From Trichopria drosophilae (Eukaryota; Arthropoda; Insecta; Hymenoptera; Diapriidae), in the NCBI GenBank assembly GCA_030407085.1, contig CM059587.1:43560501-43624500 (forward strand): 64,000 nt of DNA, read 5' to 3'. A program made the position numbers and the translations under genes. Every line of letters starts with the position of its first letter. Position 1 is the stretch's first letter. The notes under the pieces were generated by a model. That model searched no databases, was not told the origin of the DNA, and saw nothing but the letters and a program-made list of their open reading frames with translations. Positions 17,631 to 30,095 of the stretch are shown here, piece by piece.

Positions 17631-20257
17631 TGCATCTTGCAGATACCTGCAAGAGGAGAGTAATTCTTGTTCAAGCCCTTTTGGTATTTATATGTCGAAA
17701 TAACGCACATCGCAGATTTTTGCTGTTTACGTGTTTCAAGAGTCTCGCATTTTGTTTTGTACTATTCTTGTATGTTGCTCCATAGTTTGTAATATGTTCG
17801 ATACCATAAATTTTCATCATTCCGATGTATAGTTCAAATTGGTTTTACATAGTTTAGCTAAGTATGTCTAGAATACGTTTACGGGAAAAAGTTTGAATTG
17901 TTTGTAATTTTTAGTTCGTTTCTTCTACTATTATTTTATATGGTTTTCATTCAATACATAAGTAAAAATGTATGGGTATTGTGCGTTTTAAAAATTATCA
18001 AACCGGAAAAGATATTCTAACTATCCTAAATGCCTACTAATTGCCGAACCCAATCAAACTATCGCTAAAAATTGCAGGTTTGGCTGGCTTTCATAAAGGC
18101 TTATATAGCATATGTTCAAGACAAACTGTGGAGATAAAACATTCTTTTACATTAAACAAATTGATGGGGGCTGCATACACAAACACAATTAAAAGTTTAC
18201 TGATATAAATAAATATTGTTAATTCGTTGTTAATAAAATCTATAATAATAAATATTCAATTTTGCTGATGTCTTAAATAAAAAATCCACATTACGTGCAA
18301 GTAACTCCAAGTCGTAGGACATTCATCAAGAAATCAGTTCACACTTTATCCTGCAACCTCTTAGAGTCTTAAAAAAGGGTACACTAAATGTAGCAAGTTG
18401 CCATTTGGAAAGGATATTCAGCAACTGTACTGAAACAGCTCTGCTCAGGTTGCAGTTTTTTTAAACTAAAATGTGGGCTGTACTGAATATCGATTTGATA
18501 CGATTAGGAACATTACACGTCTAAAAGAACTTACGTTGTAACTATTTCTGTTCGAAAATCGCATATGAATAAAATTTCGATGATATTGCAGAACGTGTGC
18601 TATAAAAAAAATAAAACTGTCTGGAAATACTTTGAAAGAAAATATGGGAGAGACGGTTGCTCATATTTTCACAGTATAGGAGTCCATGTTTCGTCCACAG
18701 ACATCCCCCATTTTTAGACAAAGTATTATGTAGGCTTGAAATCATAGCAGAAGAAAAAATTAGAAATGGAGATGCTATGGTGAAATACTTTGGGAAAGAG
18801 AATAGGAGTGTAAAACTATTGCGCATAAAATTGTATCTCGTAATGTAACACTCATATTGTCAGTGACGCCCCATACCTCCGCAAATGGCGCGAGAAAAAC
18901 AGAGAAAATACCTGTTGTTAATCTTTATAAAAATTCCTAGGGAGGTCTAGGATGTATCTCAAAGACTAAAGATGTATACGGCAATTTTGTTAAGCATGGA
19001 GGAAAATCAAGAAAGAAGCTCCCGAAAGAAACAGCAGCTGAATTTGAAGTCTAATGAAAAGTGTATACGAATAACAAATATAAACCAAAGGCCGCGACCG
19101 TCATCAACGCACAAGATGATGTCGAATTTCAAAATCCTGATGCCAGGGTTTTATTGAAACAGTCCAAGAATACTTCTACGTATTTTGAATAGAATTACAA
19201 AAATGTTTTTCTTGTTTCTTTAGAATTGTTTTGAAATCTAGAGGATCCTATAGTGGAAGTCTTAGGATTTTGGTATTTGATGCATGTAGCGCTATCTATT
19301 TTTGGAACATGAAAGACAATGGGTAGTCCGATGATCCCAGATGTCCAAATGATAGCGGGTAGTCTTATGAATCTAGGGCACCCTAACGGCATTGGTAGCC
19401 CATTGTATTTCGTGTATCCAAACGACGTCGGGTAAAGGGAATATTCGGTTACATGTCGAGCCAATCTTTGAATTTATATAATTACCCTACTCGACCAGAC
19501 CCGTAGAATGTGCTATGCAAAAAGCTGAAAATTTCATGACTCTCGACACATCAGTTTTTGGGTCTATTTGCGAATAGTCCATGTTTTTTTAAGTACCTTC
19601 TCCTCATCATAGTAAAAATGCACAACGAGTCAGTAAGAATCCATCGCTTCAAGGGGGGAAGGTCCCGAAACAAGGTAGATTTTCAAGAATTTTTTTCGAG
19701 GTTAATAAGTGTTGTTTTTTGTTTAAAATCTTTTATTGTGAGTTAGATACATCCTTAGTATATGATATATTTTTTTTTGTTTTTAACTCTCAAAATGACG
19801 ACGCCGTACTGCGGCAAACTCGAGTGTTTTTGAAATATGCTTGCAGGATGGCGGCTTTATTTTTTATCTGTAACAAAAAATCAAAATAGGTTTTGTTAGA
19901 AATATTATTTTTAATACTCCAAACCTATAAAACAAAAAAAGGAATTTCTACAAAAATGAGAGAGATTTTTAAAAAATGAACGTTTTTTGTTAATTAATTT
20001 GTTTGAATAAATTCCGTAATTTGCATTAAAAATTCCAACCATAAGTTTGGAGTTTAGTCAGATGTTTGAAGAAGACCTCCACAAAATTTCAAAGCAATCG
20101 AATAATTATTTTTTGAGTTATCGTGCAAGCAGTATTAAAAAATGGTGTTTCGAGAAAAACGCGTTTGAAGCTGCCGCGCGCTACAAAACAAAGCGAATAC
20201 CTGGCGGTCGAAAATATGCTGACATTTCAAAACTAATAAAGATTTTGTTTTAAAATT
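17631..20257. other. non-coding stretch
   Basis: Several short frames (for example 18542-18826 minus, 19195-19464 minus, 20047-20253 plus) lack motifs. I find no bounded repeat I can support. Confidence 0.5.
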
Positions 20258-20261
20258 TTAA

Positions 20262-20491
20262 CCACTTCACTGGTAATGTATCATATGTATACAAAAAAAG
20301 TCCCACGACTGGTGGTGTATCATATCTTCCACAGTTTTCAACGAATTTACATGAAATTTGGTATAGGTTTTTAAATCGCTGAATACGAATCTGATGTCAC
20401 ATTTTCAAAAATTAATATGGCGGATTCAATATGGCAGCTACAAGTTGTATGCTTTTGAAGTCAATTTTTTTTGGCTATATCAATGAAGTGG
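20262..20491. mobile_element. TTAA-bounded (piggyBac-like) MITE, CCACTTCACTG ends
   Basis: TTAA at 20258-20261 followed by CCACTTCACTGG; right end CAATGAAGTGG followed by TTAA at 20492-20495. 230 bp. The interior contains ATGGCGGATTCAATATGGC, a word type also seen in the elements at 58788 and 62461. Confidence 0.7.
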
Positions 20492-20495
20492 TTAA

Positions 20496-21518
20496 GGAGA
20501 CTTCCTTGAGATGTTCTAGAACAAGTACAAAAATGTTCAAAACATCGCCCTTAAGAGTTTCTCAAAATTAAAAATCTCAAAGTTTATCCAAATTTTGGAT
20601 GTATGAAAGGCAAACATATATCATATGCATTCTTAAAAGTTGTCTATCATTTTAAAAAAGTCGAATCTAGTATGAGTTAAATAGATTTGAGAGAAATTAA
20701 AATCTGAAAAGAGATGAGTGATACATTATAGATGGGCGAATAAGAAAAGGATGGTTTGTGCGTCATGAATGATGGAGAGCGTGCAGAATATATGCAGAAA
20801 ATGAAGAGTGAGAGGAGGATAAGAGCTTATAGTATAGAGAAGAAGAAAGATTCGGATAATCGGATGAAGTCTGGCCTATGGTTGAGCAGTAGGTATCCGG
20901 ACGGTATGAAATGTCTTGAGTTCTCGCGGGATTCTCTTTCTCTTTCTATCCCTTTCTCGATTGCTAGTTCAGGCATTTGACTTTCAAATGGCACCCAGTC
21001 CGTAGTTCGCTGCCCGTTATAAGCGGGCGCTCAATTTCGGGAAGCAATTCTGCGTTCTGACAATCCGCTAGTATAGCACTGCTGCAGGAGCATCGCTATC
21101 GGGCCGCGGTATAGTGCCAGCAATCCCCTTATCCACAGCCACTAACAATAAGTCGGTTTCACCGCTGCATGCTTTCCGGTGCCGTTAGCAGTTGCATTGA
21201 AATTTCCCGTTGCCTATATGCCTAACTACAGAATATTGCCAAATCGCGCAAAATCTAGCTAATATCGAGTGATTACACCAATTTCTGATTGTAATAGGCT
21301 ATCGTATTCCAACTAGATACCACAATGTTTTTATTCATGTAATGCTCCAAGTTATTGTCAAGTTTTTCGAATATATCGTATCAGTATTTGAAAATATCTT
21401 TTTGTAAATGCTCGTTAACAGAAAAAGGATTTGTTCTCTTTGGCTGAAACATAGTTTTGGCGGAGCATGAACATTGTCACATGCAGACAAAGAAGCCCAG
21501 CAATTATTACAAACTAAA
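20496..21518. other. non-coding stretch with a CpG-rich patch
   Basis: 20985-21210 is G+C/CpG-rich against an AT-rich background, with GCCCGTTATAAGCGGGC forming a small hairpin near 21022. No open frame or RNA gene is recognised. Confidence 0.5.
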
Positions 21519-21721
21519 CACTCAAAAATTACTTAAAGTGAAAATTGAGTCACTTTTTCACAATGATGATTTTTTCACTATTTCTAAAGTGGAAATTTCA
21601 CTTTATTAGAGTGAGACGATTCTATCTACTTTTAATAAAGTAAGATTTCCACTTTAAAGCAGGTGCAAAAGTTACTTTTAACAGAAAGTGACTCAATTTT
21701 CACTTTAAGAAATTTAGAGTG
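21519..21721. mobile_element. AAAGTGA-type palindromic MITE, copy 1
   Basis: CACTCAAAAATTACTTAAAG at the left is inverted as CTTTAAGAAATTTAGAGTG at the right; CACTTT/AAAGTG words fill the interior. About 200 bp. Confidence 0.75.
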
Positions 21722-21898
21722 AAGGAGTTATGTAAAGTACACTTCTAAAACTATCGATATGAAAAATATAATATTTATAGATGATACATTTTCATAAAAT
21801 GGCATTGATTACTTTTCAAGTAGTATTTAACTTCCTTTCATTTATTACGTAACGCTAGGCGCCTATGTAGTATGAAGGAATGACAATCATCATATTCA

Positions 21899-22588
21899 CA
21901 CTCTAAAATACTGAAGGTGAAAACTCACTGCAAAACAGTGAAATCTCGCTTTAAGATGCAGTACCGATCGGACCACTCTCCTAAAAGTGAAAATGTGACT
22001 TTATACAATGTGAAATTTCACTGTAAGCACAAGTGAATATTCAACGTATGTCTAATATAATTTACATATTTTTGGTTTACATATATGTATTTACTCGGAC
22101 AAACAGTCATTGACTAATTTCTATAGATTACCCCAACTATCGATGTCTATTATCCCATTCGATAACCACAAACACCAAGTAGTACTGGTACGATTGATTC
22201 AGAACGCAAATTTCCTGTATACGTAATTAATCGTATTTCGCCACTTGCGAGAATGAGACTGCAGAGCGTTGGATGTGTTCGATACGATATATATGCGCCA
22301 CCAGTCGGCGAGAGTCCGATACATCAGCTTTCCGTCAACTCGTCTGGACAAAGTTCAGTTCAAAATGGCCGTACTCACTGTCTCATGCTGTGAATTTCGA
22401 CACGAGTTTTAATCTCACTTTTTTTTTCTAACAGTGAAAAATCTCACTGTATTCAATACATTGAAAATTTCACTTTTATAAAAGTGACACTTTAGTACAA
22501 GTGAAAGTCACTGTATTGCCGTGAAATGTCAAAAAAGGCATTTCACTTTAAGTAAAAGTGACATTTTCACTTTTAGAATTTTAGAGTG
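21899..22588. mobile_element. AAAGTGA-type element, copy 2, with unrelated core
   Basis: CACTCTAAAATACTGAAGG at 21899 is inverted at 22558-22588 (CTTTTAGAATTTTAGAGTG). Outer parts are CACTTT/AAAGTG-rich. The centre (22050-22400) is different DNA and includes the dispersed repeat shared with 13819-13990. It may be two adjacent elements rather than one. Confidence 0.6.
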
Positions 22589-22919
22589 CATACAAAAAAA
22601 AAAACGAATTTAGCAAATTTTTATTGAACTGGATCAAATTACATCCATTAAATTCAAATTACATTCGACTTCCTTTTAAATATTTTTCAGACCTATTTAA
22701 TCACAAGCGTGATCATTTTAAGCAGTAGTTTATTAATTATTCATCACCAATAGTTATTCCTTTAAATATTTTATTGCCAAATAATTTGTGGCAAAAAATA
22801 CACTATGATTCCTTATGACGTCAGTATCCAGTTGTCAACGGTAAAGTAGTTAACGATGAAGTAAAGTGGAAGTCTAGTGTGGAACTAGCCGGATATCTAT
22901 AACTGATCGCGAAACTTCC

Positions 22920-23040
22920 TCTCTAAATTCCTGGGAGTGATATTTCACTCTTAAAGAGTGAGAATTCACCCCAATTAAAATTGAAAGGTAAGCCACTCTA
23001 TATAGAGTGATTATTTCACTTCAAGCGGAGTGAAATTTGA
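22920..23040. repeat. AAAGTGA-type repeat, copy 3
   Basis: CTCTAAATTCCTGGGAGTGA and inverted ACTCTATATAGAGTG/CACTTCAAGC words; a short palindromic relative of the two preceding elements. Confidence 0.5.
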
Positions 23041-25322
23041 ATGAAATGTTGAAATCCTAAATGCATTAATTATAATCTGATAATGCAATTATTAGTTTAT
23101 AAACACCCATAAAACGTTATTATTTTTAATAAAAAACAATCAATTTCTATATATTCATAAAATTAGTTGTATTAATGTATTTAAATGTAGTAGTGAAGGG
23201 CGGGTGATAATAAGACTGACAGGGAACTTCTTTTGGAAACGTTAAAAAACGATAAAAATGAAGAAAGAGGGGTTATGTTTGATACATATGTTATGTACAT
23301 GGGATTCAAGTACCGGAAAATAGTAAATGGAACAATTTTATGAAAATTATTACATTAAACTATTATCTTTCTCTCTGTGTAGGATAATTCACCAGAATGA
23401 ATTCGATTAACGGTGAGAATTATTAACTTTCAGTTAAAAGGGGAATTATTAGAATCAAAGCTCTTTTTATTAATTTATTGATAATTAATTTAACTTTGAC
23501 CTCCTTTTTGGTGAACCTACATTTTGCAAATTTGCGATTATGTATATTATGTTTCTCCATACTGCGTTTTCTTTCAAACGTCATATTTTACCACCTTCGA
23601 TGTAGGCCCCTCGAAACAAAATACGTCAGTGCCAACATAATCCAATCTTTCATACTCCAATCGAGTTTTTTTCTATTAGAAGAGGTTTTATGATTGAGGG
23701 TTTGAATCTAATTCGTTTTGGACCATCTTCCTTGTGGTATAGGGACTCCCAAAGTTGAGATCTGTATTTCTTCCAGAGACGTAATATTTACTTCACATGC
23801 AGAAGGAATAACTGCTTTCACGATATCTAGCAAGTGTTTTTACAATTTTGTATTTTTATTGCATGATCTCCATTCTATTGAATGTAATTGCCATCTAATG
23901 TGTGCATACGAACGGTAAAAAGGAACTCGATAAAACATTAAGTAAATTAATTAAGTTACGAAATTAGAATTCATAATTCTCAGAAATTTGTTTTTCATTT
24001 AAATATTATTTATTTTATATGTCAAAGCTCTCAAATAAGAGCTCTTTTCCTAGACTTCTTACTTGAGAGATCTTCTAGAGCTCTTATAATCGACGCATAC
24101 ATCTTCTTAAAGATCACTTTAAGAGCTCTTTCTGATAAGTATTTAAGACACGTTACAATTTTTAAGAATTTTTAAAAAACTGATAAAGGCGTCTTTTGTT
24201 TTTTGGTTTGTTATCGCTTTCGGCGCTATTTATAAAGATGAGTCTGCTCATTTGGCTCTAGTGTTGCAGTGACGAGTATCCATAACATTAGTTTTGAAGC
24301 CAAGACCCATTATCCTGATTCAAATGTAATTTTTTGTCCGAGAAAGAACCTTGACATCTCGAGGCGAATTATTTATGTTGTACGAGGAACGGAAATCTTC
24401 GAAATAGTGTACTCCTTAGACTTTGTACTTCTTTAAAAACCTGTATATATTACTTTGAATTCTTTACATTACTCATATAAATATGAGTTTGTTTATAAGT
24501 GAATCACTAAAAACCTTATTTAATGTTTTCATTGTTTTTTTTGTGTGCAGACATTTATAAGAAGGACGTTTTTTTCATATAATGTACATGCAAAGGTTTT
24601 GTATTTATTAACCAGTTATAGTAACACTCTAAAATAGTATTCCTCATTTCGAATACTAAATAATGCAGATTTTTTACATGTAAAAGATGATTTATTCGCT
24701 TATTTACACAACAGAAAATTGATCAGTGTGCATGTTTGCAAGAAAATACAGTTCATTTTTTCCATGCAAACATCTCACGCCAACGATGTTTTTCCTCTTT
24801 CTGAATTAAAACATGGTACCAGGTCGACGAACGAAGCGTTTATCAAATCAGGTTATACAAATATCTTTCTTAATTATGACAGACGAGTCACCAGTTGTAT
24901 GACGTTGAGTGCAAAAAAACGCGAAAGTGTACTACTATAATTTCCTTCGCGAGGCAGTCATTTACTTTGCAAGTTTAAATTCGCGAAGGGTAATAAGGAA
25001 ACGAATGGGTAAACCTTAGGGAATGAGTATTTAAAATGGATTGATTTAATTATTACCGGACTTATTTATAAAAAAGTTACATACATTTAATTATATTTTA
25101 CCACATCTTTGTTTTTATATTCTTCAACCTGATTTTCTCTTTCAAATATCAAAGTTACAAGATATTCGTATTCAAATGACACAATAATAATCTCTATCAA
25201 CCTATTGCGCATTTCTTAAATGTAAATATTGGTTTGGTAATGTAATTTTTGGTTTTACTTAGATATCACCTGCAAAGCATGCTGTTAAATCTATTACCTT
25301 TGAAGAATATTCGATTTAAACA
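23041..25322. other. non-coding stretch with AAGAGCTCTT cluster
   Basis: 24025-24140 contains five spaced AGAGCTCTT or close variants, a local palindromic-word cluster of unknown meaning. Nothing else is supported. Confidence 0.5.
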
Positions 25323-25326
25323 TTAA

Positions 25327-25977
25327 GGTAGTTAGACCCCCGGTATAATATGTTACGGAAAAATATTGAATACCTTTTCCAATAAATCAATTTTTATTAT
25401 TAATGATATTGTTGATGAGAGACAACATTGCTGTTCTTTAAAAAAATTGAAACTTGTAAATAACACTTTTTAAACAATTTTTATTAATGACTCAAATTTT
25501 CTTCTTTTCTCCAATTAAGAATTTTTTAAAAATGAATGAATTTTACTTTTTTTTTCGAGAAAAAGGTTCTCTCTACAACTTTACCATACGAATTTTACAC
25601 CTTTACAAATACCTTCTGAAGCTACCTCCATTTATTTAAAAAAAAAATACTTTTCGCCGTTTCTGAATTATTTTAGTGATCAGGTAAATAATTTGTAAAG
25701 ATTCATTCGGTAAAGTTGTAGAGAATCTTTTTCTTGAAAAATAAGCTGTTATTCGTTAAAATCTATTTATTTAAAAAAAAATGTTTAACTGATGATAAGA
25801 AGAAATTTTGATTCATTAACAAAAGTTGTTTAACAAGTTATGTTTGCAGGTCTCAAATTTTTTCAAGAACAATAATACTTTTTCCTTTCAACAATGTTAT
25901 TATTGGTGGAAATTAAATGTTTGAAAACGTTAATAAGTATTTTCTCCAATCGTAGTATATCTCGGAATCTAACTACC
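25327..25977. mobile_element. TTAA-bounded palindromic element
   Basis: TTAA at 25323-25326 then GGTAGTTAGA; right end TCTAACTACC then TTAA at 25978-25981. The 651-bp interior is an imperfect palindrome: CTCTACAACTTTACC near 25572 pairs with GGTAAAGTTGTAGAG near 25708, and CTCAAATTTTCTTCTT near 25492 with AAGAAGAAATTTTGA near 25796. Non-coding. Confidence 0.65.
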
Positions 25978-25981
25978 TTAA

Positions 25982-27935
25982 CAATGTATGATGCAAAATT
26001 AATGTAAATTGACATTCTTCTCATGAAATACGAAATTATAACATATGTTTTCGTGACGACGCAGTGATATAAGCCATATTGGATACCACTAGGCGCAGTT
26101 TTACATACTATTTCAGTAGTATTAGATATTTCTTGTAGTGATATTAGGAAATTAAGAATAATCACTACAGTTGGCATTAGTATGCTCTCCTATATCTCTC
26201 AGTGACTAAAAATCTTAAAAAATTAAACTTTTACGGTAGATTTCTTTATATGTAATATTTATTTTATAATAATATTTGGTCCTTATTTACTATGTAAGCA
26301 TGTTTTTTCACAGCAAGTAATTTCATTAAAGATTGCAAATTGAAAAACCCCATGCTATGGAAGAGACCATGTGTGGAAAATCGTTACTGTAATAAGGTAC
26401 TTGACCGTTACAAATTGGTGCTTGCCGAAAGCCTATCGCGTGCTACATTGTACTAACTATAGTTCTTTATCGCGACTTCGGATTTTCACTTCAATTTAAA
26501 ATATTGTAACGATTAATTTTCGCAGAGTTTATTATCGTACAGCATAGTTCCAGCATTATTTTAATTCAATAGTTCTATCTTCATGCTGCTTCAAGTCGGG
26601 CAAACAACTAAGCATACTAGGAAACAATCTCGTTATTGAATTATGAGTAATAATAGTATTAAATAAAAAAATTTGAAAAAATTGCAGCGTATTCATTGAT
26701 CAATTGTAACAACTTTTTGTTGTGTAGCATTTTTTCCTAAAGTCTATCGTTTTCGAATAAAAAATTTCTGAATTTTTCGCTGATTTTTTTTGTGTTTGAG
26801 TCGCCATTTTGGATGCTTTCACCTTTATTTTAAAAATGAACATAGGCACACTGTAAAGTTTAACGCTCGAGGTCATTATTTTTTCACCCTTTAGAGGAAT
26901 TCTGAAATGATTTCAATGTAAAAATACGAAATAAAAAAAAAGTTCATTTGAAAAATTTAATAGCAGATTCTGAAAGTTTAGTTAATTTTACGTCAGATAT
27001 GCCTTATGCAACATTTTTTAGAACCGTTTTTTACACAAAATAGAACCGTTGAAAATTGTAGTGAAAAAAAGGCTATTCGGGACTTAATGGGTTACGCTGC
27101 ACAATTTTTTAGAAGATAAACACACTCTTGGCATGTTGTTTGTTGAAACTCCAAGATTATATGAAGATTCTCTGAAATTTTCAGATCGATTAGATAATAG
27201 TTACTTTTTTTTAGCGATATCAAAATGAAATTGTTGGATTGTACGTTGTGAAATTCAGTAAAAAACGTACTTTACGTTCGTTTTTTTTTCCAGTGGTTTA
27301 TAATCTTAAAAAACATATAAGGGCTAACATTTTTATATATCGTAGAAAAAGAATCTTGATCGTTTAGTTCGATATTCATTTGTTTGCAAGATACATAGTC
27401 GCGTACTATAAAAGTTAAAGATTCTGTAGAATTACTCATATCTGCCCTTAAATGTCAGAAAGTTTGACAAAAATGATGACGAAAAGTGGAAAAGGGGTTT
27501 CATTTGTAATTACAATAAAATGTATCAAAATTCACTGAAATAAAAATCTCCGGCACAAGGATACTCGCGTTTTACATATCAGCCATTAATGAATTAAGAA
27601 AATAATTACTGAGGATAAATAACTCTTAAGCTGAGGTTATCTTAGACGTAAGCTTGTACATATTCTTAATCATTTTCACATTTTATAATAATCTGTTTTA
27701 AATATAGAACACTAGTTACAGAATTAAAAAAACAGAATATGTAGAGATGAAAACTCAACAACCTTTTTCCGCCTAAGAGATCACGAGGAATCATTTGTTA
27801 TATTTATTTTGTATTTATTCCAGTATTTAAACGGTTAACTGGTGCAGCATTTTCCAATTTTTTTGCCAATTCTGTTAGAAGTGAATCATACACTAAAATA
27901 CGTGAAATATATTTCTTTGAGGTCTTTTGGTGCTC
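25982..27935. other. non-coding stretch
   Basis: No gene or bounded repeat that I can support. Confidence 0.5.
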
Positions 27936-28505
27936 CTGATTACATTTCCAAACTCAGTTTTCATGTTGCAACATCCTAAAGGGGTGAAAAACATGGGTTG
28001 AAGGTGAAATTTTCAGTTCTTTTAAAAACTTAGATCTAGGGTTTTTTGACATTGCTGATTCCATTTCTAAGCTCAGTTTTCATTTTAAAGTATCCTAAAG
28101 GGCTGAAAAAGAAGGGTTGAAGCAGATTAGAGAAGTGTACAAATAAGGGTTGTGGGAAGAATTTTTAGTTTTTCTAGAAACTTAGATGTAGGGTTTTTGA
28201 TACAGCTGATTCCATTTCGAAGTTCAGTTTCTATTTTATAACATTCTAAAGAGGTGGGAAATAAGGGTTGAAGTGCAATAAAGAAGTGAACAAATAAGGG
28301 TTGAGGGGAAATTTTCATTCTTTCCAGAAAATTTGATCTAGAGGTGTTGAGACAGCCGATTCCGCTTCCAAGCTCAGTTTCTATTTTATAACATTCTAAA
28401 GGGGTGAAAAATAAGGTTTGAAGTGGAGGAAAGAAGTGAAAAAATAAGGGTTGAGTGTCAAATTTTCATTTTTCCAGAAACTTAAATCTGGGGGTTCTGG
28501 TACCT
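27936..28505. repeat. tandem array, ~150-bp unit
   Basis: Unit starts at about 27936, 28055, 28206 and 28356, each beginning CYGATTNCNYTTC and continuing through AGTTTYTATTTTATAACATTCTAAAG-like sequence, then AAATAAGGGTTGA and CCAGAAACTTAGATCTAGGG-like words. Spacing is 119, 151 and 150 bp, so the first unit is shorter. A short minus-strand frame (28127-28318) is a by-product. Confidence 0.85.
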
Positions 28506-30095
28506 TGCGCCAATGAGATGACGTTGGGTCATCATTCTCGATTTAAGTCTTTAAATCGAGGTTCTAGTGAACTATATACGTTATTTTATGTCCGTTATCA
28601 CAAATTATGCGAAACTGACAATAAATTCGCAATCAACGACCCCGGAAACCTCAGTGCCGAAATTTATGCGATATAGTTTTTGTTTTTTAGTTTTGTAAGT
28701 GATGTTTTATGTTCAAAACAGTTTATTATAAAATGTGAAAATAAAATAAAAGACTGTGCCCAAAATAACTCAAGCTTAAGAATTATTTTCCCTCCGTAGT
28801 TATTTTATTAATTTATTATTGATTGACTAGTTACATAAAAAACGAGTATCGTTGCTCCGCCGATTTGCAGTTCAGTTAATTTTGGTATATTTTGTCATTA
28901 TAAATTTTTCGTCATTTTTGTCAAATTTCGAGTCGTTGAGGACAGATTTGCACAGAATAGTCAATCTTCCCCGAAAAATGTGCACAGTGGAAGTCTATTA
29001 CTTCTTTCATAACTATTTTAGCTTGACCTCACTTTCCCCTTTCTCCAATTTCACAATTATTTTCTCTGGTTATGCCCTTCATCTTTCATCAACCCTCTTA
29101 TTCTGGACCTTAGGCCATGAAGCATTAACGCAAATAATACATCGTGGACGAGTTTACGATGTACCAAGTTAATTAGGTTATGATTAATTTTTACGTTGTC
29201 TGTATTCTTCCTCCCCCTTTTGCTTTTTCTGTAGAACAATAAAAATACGAAATGAGGTATGATTGTTCACACCCTCGCAGTACTTGTGTTGGCTGACCAC
29301 TGAATGTAAAGCGTACTATGGCCTTATTGTCCACTTGATTGCGAATTATAATATCAAACTGTTTTGTACAATACGTAAGTAATTCTGACATTCCATCCCA
29401 GATAATCCCTGTTCCTTCATTCATCAATTTTTTAAAAACTATACAATTCGTCGATACAATTTTTTTTCTCTATTGTGCAGAATGTTCGCATGCAGAAACA
29501 TATTGAAAATTAAGGACTCCTATTGATATTGAAATTCGTAAGATTCATTTAATTCTCTCAGTTTTAAATTAATCTAAAATTGTTAATTGCTAGTATGCAT
29601 TTATTAAGATGTAATATTTATAAACCACTCGTAACATTATATTCATTTTCCAAATAGTGTCAATAAAATCGAAATCGAAGAATAAACAAGAATTTATAAA
29701 TCAATGAATATTATAAATAATATATTCGAAAAAAGCCTTACAATGCAAGTAATATTGTCAATTGAGATAAAAGAATATAAGCGCAAAGCTCCGGCTTACT
29801 AACCGATCCTCTTTAAAAGTATCCATTTAAAAATATAAAAATCCATTAAGGTGCACATATGAAAACGTAATAACTGTATATCCCATCTATCAAACCTACA
29901 TGATTGAGCTGTATATGAACACAGATTATTTATAACTTTGTTAAGATAAATTCATAATTTAATTTTGTATCTTGGCTTTGCAAAAATAAATCTATTGAGA
30001 TTGTATAGTTTTGAGGTATAAAAAGAGCACTACACGGTGCAAATAGTAATGAATGCTAAACAAATTGTAGCATCCTGTAGGTAACCTCAATAAGA
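28506..30095. other. non-coding stretch
   Basis: CTCGATTTAA-GTC-TTTAAATCGAG at 28538-28562 is a perfect short hairpin. Frames at 28852-29172 and 29057-29427 carry no motif. Confidence 0.5.

Noticed and set aside
17456..17785. 109-codon plus-strand frame
   Set aside because: Its first part overlaps the right half of a MITE family A copy; no motif.
28538..28562. short perfect hairpin as a terminator or regulatory RNA
   Set aside because: Single 10-bp stem with no context; chance is adequate.
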